Part shown: positions 59,892 through 64,000 of the stretch, piece by piece
Position numbering within the stretch: position 1 is the stretch's first letter
Layout: each line of letters opens with the position of its first letter
From: Hyposmocoma kahamanoa
Lineage: Eukaryota > Arthropoda > Insecta > Lepidoptera > Cosmopterigidae
DNA length: 64,000 bases
Assembly: GCF_003589595.1 (NCBI RefSeq)
Contig: NW_020653726.1
Location: 10,754,190-10,818,189, forward strand
Reading direction: 5' to 3'
The notes under the pieces: model-generated
The model's database searches: none
What the model saw: the letters and a program-made list of their open reading frames with translations, nothing else
What the model was told of the DNA's origin: nothing
Position numbers and translations under genes: made by a program

Positions 59892-62815
59892 TCAAAATCC
59901 TGAGAAATTCCTCATAATGTGAAATTTTAATTTCTTTTTGAATAATTGGAATGACTGTATTTCCTTAATATCTTTTGGTAATTTATTATATATTTGAGCT
60001 CCTTCGTACATTATGTTTTTCTTTCCATAATTCGTTCGCGGTATTTGCAAGTAAATATCGTTAGCACGCCTAGTTATACGTTTTTGAATATGTCGTTTTT
60101 TAGTGAAATTTATTTGCGAGTGAATATTTTTATTTAGAATCTTCCTAATCAGTATGCAGGTGTTATAATTATACATTTGTGAAACAGTCATTAATTTTGT
60201 TTTCTGGTACAGTGTTATAGTTGGGGTTAGATAATGGAAATGAAAAAGTTTTTTTATAATTTTATTTTGTACTGTTTGCAATGTTTTTAAGTGTGTTTTG
60301 CAAGCAGAACCCCAAACTTCAATAAGGTAGTCAAGGTGTGTTTTGACCAACGAATTGTATATTATATACCGAACACTTAACGGGAAACATCTTGTTATGC
60401 CATGGAGAGAACCCATGAGAGATAATATTTTTTTCCTAATTTTTTCAATTTGGAGTTTCCATGTTAAACGGCTATCCAACATAAGACCTAAATATTTTTC
60501 AGAGTTTACTCTATTTATAGCTTCGTTGTTAATAGTCAATATTGGAACTTTTGAGATCTTTTTATTTTTTGCTGAAAATATCATAAAATTTGTCTTAGTT
60601 ACATTTATGGTAAGTAAATTGCACTGAAACCAGGTGTGAAGTTTTTTTAAATCATTTTGGGCTACACTTGCTATTGACTCGATATTATCACCATAATACA
60701 ATAAGCATGTGTCATCAGCGTACAATGTTAGGTCGCCTTCCAAACCAATTTCGTGAACATTATTAATGTAGATTAGGAACAGTAATGGTCCCAAAATACA
60801 TCCTTGTGGGATTCCAAAAGTAATTGATTGAGGTGTACTCTGAGTGTTGCCAATTTTGACAACCTGCTGTCGACTAGTAAGGTAAGACTTAATCATATTC
60901 AATGCAGTTTCCCTAATACCAATATTATGCAACTTATGTAAGAGTAGTTCATGGCTAATTATGTCGAATGCTTTCTTTAAGTCTATAAAAACCCCTAGTG
61001 CTATTTGTTTTTGATCGATTCTAGTTTTTATGTTAGTGACAAGGTCGATAGTGGCAGACAAAGTGTTTGACTTGGGGCGGAAACCGTGCTGCTTTACATA
61101 TATATAGTTAATTGAATTTAGGTACTCATTTAGGCGGACGTGGATTATTTTTTCTATAATTTTTGAAAGAACAGGAAGTACAGAGATCGGACGGTAATTA
61201 CCTGGATCTGACTTACTTCCTGATTTAAAAATAGGGTTGACTTTTGCTATTTTCAGTGAATCGGGGAAGTAGCCATATTCTAAACAATGGTTGATACAGG
61301 TGGTAAGTTGACTTATAATTAGATTTTTTGCACATTTTATTACTTTACAGCTGATACCATCCAATCCAGTACTCGTGTTGGTGTTAAGATTGTCAATTAT
61401 TTTACCGATTTCATCTGTTGACGTTGGAGGCAAATTAATAAATTGTGAGGAGTTTGCGATTTTAGGTTTGGGTTGCATATGATTATAATTAGTACTGTAG
61501 CGATAAATTGAGGGAATTTTGTCAGCTAAAATGGAGCCTATATTGGCAAAGTAGTGATTAAAACAGTTGCATATTTCTGTAATGTCCTTAATAGACCCCG
61601 TGTTGGTATCAAGTTTTGTAGGAGCACAAGTCGTTTTAACTTTATTAGTTGCTAAGTTATTTATAAGTTTCCACATTTTGAGGGGTTTTTTCTCACAGTC
61701 TTTAAATGCCTTATGATAATACTGACACTTAGTCGTTTGAATATTGTCACGGACTTGATTCCTTACGGCGACAAATTGTTTCTTGATACTCTTCTCCTGT
61801 GGCGATTTCATGTACATATACCACAACTGATTTCTTTTATTTATAGCTTCAATTATATCTCTTTTTATCCAATCTGCTCTTGGAGGGTTTTGTATTTTAC
61901 TTTTTGTAATCTTTGCTGTATTCACTGCATCCATTAAGATAATTTCTAATTTCTCATATTTGGTTTCAAAATATTGTAATTGGTACTGTTCTACTGTTTT
62001 ATATAGTTTGTGATAGTCTATTGCTTGGTACTCAATTTTTTTTCTTTGTTTCAGGTTCATATTTGTGTAATTCTATATAGATCTGCTTATGATCTGACAT
62101 TGATGATTCTACAGTAGCGAAATGAAACCTATTATTCCTTAGATTGGTGGAGACGTGATCCAAAATAGTTTTTGTGCTAGAAGTCTCTCGTGTACAGTAT
62201 TTAGGGTCAATATTGTTTAGTATTGTAAGTCCACTTTCAAGTAACATAGTTTTGTAATTGGTGATTGATTGATTATCCTCTAGCAAATTATAATTGAAAT
62301 CGCCGAACACTATTACACGTTGACGTTTGAGTAATTGTTGTGAGAAGGTTTCGAGAAAACTGTCATTGTTTGTCCTTTCTGGTTTGTAAATAGCACCAAT
62401 GTTTAAGTTGAACTTGTCGATGTGGATCCATAGGTAATGATTGTCATTTTCATACAGTTCTTCGCTAGCTTCGTGTTTTAGGTTGTTATGAACATATATG
62501 GAAACACCTCCACCCCTTTTGTTGCTTCTATAATTAAAATAATGCGTATAATTAGGTAGCGTTAATTTTTGAGCTTCACTCTCAGACTTGATCCAAGTTT
62601 CCGTTAAAATTATAACATGTACAATGCTAGAGATTGCTTGAATACTGCATCTCAATTCGTCTAGTTTGCCAGGTTTAACGATGCTGCGCGTATTCGCATA
62701 CAGGAACTTTAATGATTTCGGATTGTTAACTAGGTTACTGTAGGTACTAGCTGTGAAATATGTTACGTTGTTTACGGTAAAGTTTTCGACAGTATGTTCT
62801 ATACGAGGTTTTTTG
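59892..62815 (-). pseudogene. LINE 3 ORF2: endonuclease-reverse transcriptase, one frameshift
   Basis: It nicks target DNA and reverse-transcribes the element RNA. The endonuclease part (about 62815 to 62040) shows FLYANTRSIVKPGKLDELR, ILTETWIKSE, RGGGVSIYVHNN, GDFNYNLL and SDHKQIYIEL, with catalytic Asp/Asn/His in place. RT motifs follow: NPIFKSGSKSDPGNYRPIS, HGFRPKSNTLSATIDLV, GVFIDLKKAFDII, GIPQGCILGPLLFLIYINN, LYADDTCLLYYG and KYLGLMLDSRLTW. The two parts are in different frames; the switch is at an A8 run at 62037-62044, where a seven-A run would make a single frame of about 970 residues. No other break is seen. It overlaps the end of ORF1 by a few codons. The upstream start codon is unclear. 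Confidence 0.88.
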
Positions 62816-63743
62816 TACTGAGTTCGGTAATCTTGGGGATACCTTTGACGTACTTAATTGTGAGGTTTTTTTCACCCTCAGCAATTCTGCGTTTTAGTTG
62901 TTCTCGCAAATTTTGCAGTAAGGTCTTCTGATTAGGTGTTGTATCTGAAAATATTTTGATTCCATCAGCTTTTAAATTCGCTTTATTCCGCAGAATCGAT
63001 TTAGCTATATCCGACGTTGTAAAACAAACTTTTAGTGGTCTGGATTTATTGCTGCTGTACTTTCCCAACCGAATAATTTTAATAGGCTCAGCGCAGTTAG
63101 AGACAACTTGATTAATAATTTTACTTACTTCTATTTTATCATGAGTGCGCCTCTGTTCAGATACATGGGAATTAATTTCGTTTACACCGCTAATGACTAT
63201 ATTTTTCTCCCTCTGAATTCTGTCATAGATTTCAGCCATAAAGTCTTCACACGCAGGCGCAGGCGTCGAAGTAGTGGCTGCAGTGGTCTTAAGCGTATCA
63301 ACATCAGCCGACAGAGACTCAAGTTTTTGTTGTGTATCATTTTTGAAGGTGGATATATTTTTCAGCTCTTGTTTAAATTTCTGTTGTTCAGCTACAAGTT
63401 GATCTGTTGTAGTTTTAATTTGAGTAATCTGATCTCTGATAAGTGATACATCTTCAGATATTTTGTTCAGATTGTTTGTTTGAGTCTGAGCCATAGCTGA
63501 TAAAATTGACATAATTTCGGTTTGAAATCTATCGAATTTCGAAGAAAAATCGTCATCTGGTTGTTTTCTTTTGTTACGAATAGTGATTTGTTGCATTTCC
63601 AGCTTAGACAGTTCCCTCAAGTCCGTTAAGGATCCTCCACTACTTGAAGTTCGAGGTGTTATCATTCTGCTATGAGTTGCTATCGTCTCATCGCTATCGT
63701 GACATGTTTTCGATCCATGCGGTGGTGAATGTTGGACATTCAT
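62799..63743 (-). CDS. LINE 3 ORF1: nucleic-acid-binding protein
   Basis: 314 residues, uninterrupted from ATG 63743. The N-terminus is Ser/Thr-rich. A predicted coiled coil follows at about residues 75-155 (heptad pattern in SLIRDQITQIKTTTDQLVAE). A compact C-terminal half then has REKNIVISGVNE, IRLGKYSSNKSRPLKVCF and QNLREQLKRRI, the layout of RRM-type ORF1 proteins of CR1 and L1-like elements. It would coat element RNA. No zinc knuckle was seen. An open ORF1 beside a one-shift ORF2 suggests a young copy. Confidence 0.8.
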   Translation of the reverse strand: MNVQHSPPHGSKTCHDSDETIATHSRMITPRTSSSGGSLTDLRELSKLEMQQITIRNKRKQPDDDFSSKFDRFQTEIMSILSAMAQTQTNNLNKISEDVSLIRDQITQIKTTTDQLVAEQQKFKQELKNISTFKNDTQQKLESLSADVDTLKTTAATTSTPAPACEDFMAEIYDRIQREKNIVISGVNEINSHVSEQRRTHDKIEVSKIINQVVSNCAEPIKIIRLGKYSSNKSRPLKVCFTTSDIAKSILRNKANLKADGIKIFSDTTPNQKTLLQNLREQLKRRIAEGEKNLTIKYVKGIPKITELSTKNLV

Positions 63744-63950
63744 TCTTGCCTACTGTTGTCTAACGTAGTATGAGTACGATGAATTATCAGAGTCCGTCCC
63801 TTTCACACGAGAGAAGGACAGGTAGTTTGCACCAGATTTGCACTGGTCCAAGTTGCAACTTAGAACTACAACGACCCGTATGACACTTTTGCGGCACTTA
63901 AAACTGATACTAAAGTAAAGGACTTTGAGTTTAAATTACTTCAAATGCAC

Positions 63951-64000
63951 AAATTAGAAATGTCATTTATGTATATTAAGAATAGCAATGGTCCCAATAC
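63951..64000 (-). mobile_element. LINE 2, upstream reverse-transcriptase piece (continues off window)
   Basis: The minus strand reads VLGPLLFLIYINDISNL, the RT motif that comes just before the ADD box, and runs out at the right edge. It fits directly before NHKSINDPMILLADD at 59650, so it is the other side of the LINE 3 insertion. Confidence 0.85.

Larger units (their letters stand above)
59669..63950 (-). mobile_element. LINE 3: nearly intact CR1-like non-LTR retrotransposon
   Basis: About 4.3 kb on the minus strand with both ORFs readable: ORF1 62799-63743 and ORF2 about 59892-62815. A 5' UTR of ~200 bases lies above 63743 and a 3' UTR of ~220 bases below 59892, ending without a long poly(A). 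It is inserted inside the RT of LINE 2, whose upstream part (GPLLFLIYINDISNL) reappears from about 63950 to the window edge. Exact ends are uncertain by some tens of bases, and no clear target duplication was found. Confidence 0.88.

Overview
The window is nuclear DNA of an insect, almost certainly a moth or butterfly (Lepidoptera). It is AT-rich. Its genes are broken by introns with GT/AG borders. It carries non-LTR retrotransposons without poly(A) but with short-repeat tails, tRNA-derived SINEs, and many palindromic or long-inverted-repeat DNA elements. The species cannot be named from the sequence alone. Nothing prokaryotic or viral was seen, and there is no CRISPR array or operon.

Five host genes can be read. 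(1) 1748-5513, minus: protein-L-isoaspartate O-methyltransferase (PCMT/Pimt), four exons visible, last exon(s) missing. (2) 6714-8962, plus: a complete three-exon MEA1 (male-enhanced antigen 1) homologue of 153 aa. (3) 13596-18625, minus: a secreted-type serpin with seven exons visible and an inhibitory-type hinge; the signal-peptide exon was not found. (4) 31478-32620, minus: the bHLH-leucine-zipper factor TFAP4/AP-4 (Drosophila cropped, crp), two exons visible. (5) 39850-50016, plus: a complete six-exon Akap200/MARCKS-like membrane scaffold of 701 aa. PCMT and MEA1 are divergent, as are crp and Akap200, with about 7 kb of non-coding DNA between the latter pair.

The rest is mostly mobile DNA. 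Positions 1-28 kb are a mosaic around and inside PCMT, MEA1 and the serpin. It includes a LINE 3' end, a mariner-like element with about 270-bp inverted repeats in a MEA1 intron, a 3.7-kb inverted-repeat element with a 9-bp target duplication that overlaps the serpin stop codon, a 1-kb foldback element in a serpin intron, a 3.1-kb palindrome, a second copy of the 3.7-kb element's family, and a piggyBac-like remnant with TTAA flanks. Positions 28-53 kb, around crp and Akap200, are much poorer in repeats. Positions 53-64 kb are a nest: a decayed LOA/Jockey-type LINE (plus), cut by a second LINE (minus), which is split both by a 1.7-kb inverted-repeat DNA element with a perfect 8-bp duplication and by a third, nearly intact CR1-like LINE whose ORF2 is broken only by a one-base shift in an A run.

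No new host biochemical system was found. The most unusual observations are structural: the element at the serpin stop codon, the readable insertion order at 56.8-64 kb, two unrelated foldback elements with arms of about 90-99-bp repeats, and a phase-compatible alternative terminal exon in PCMT.
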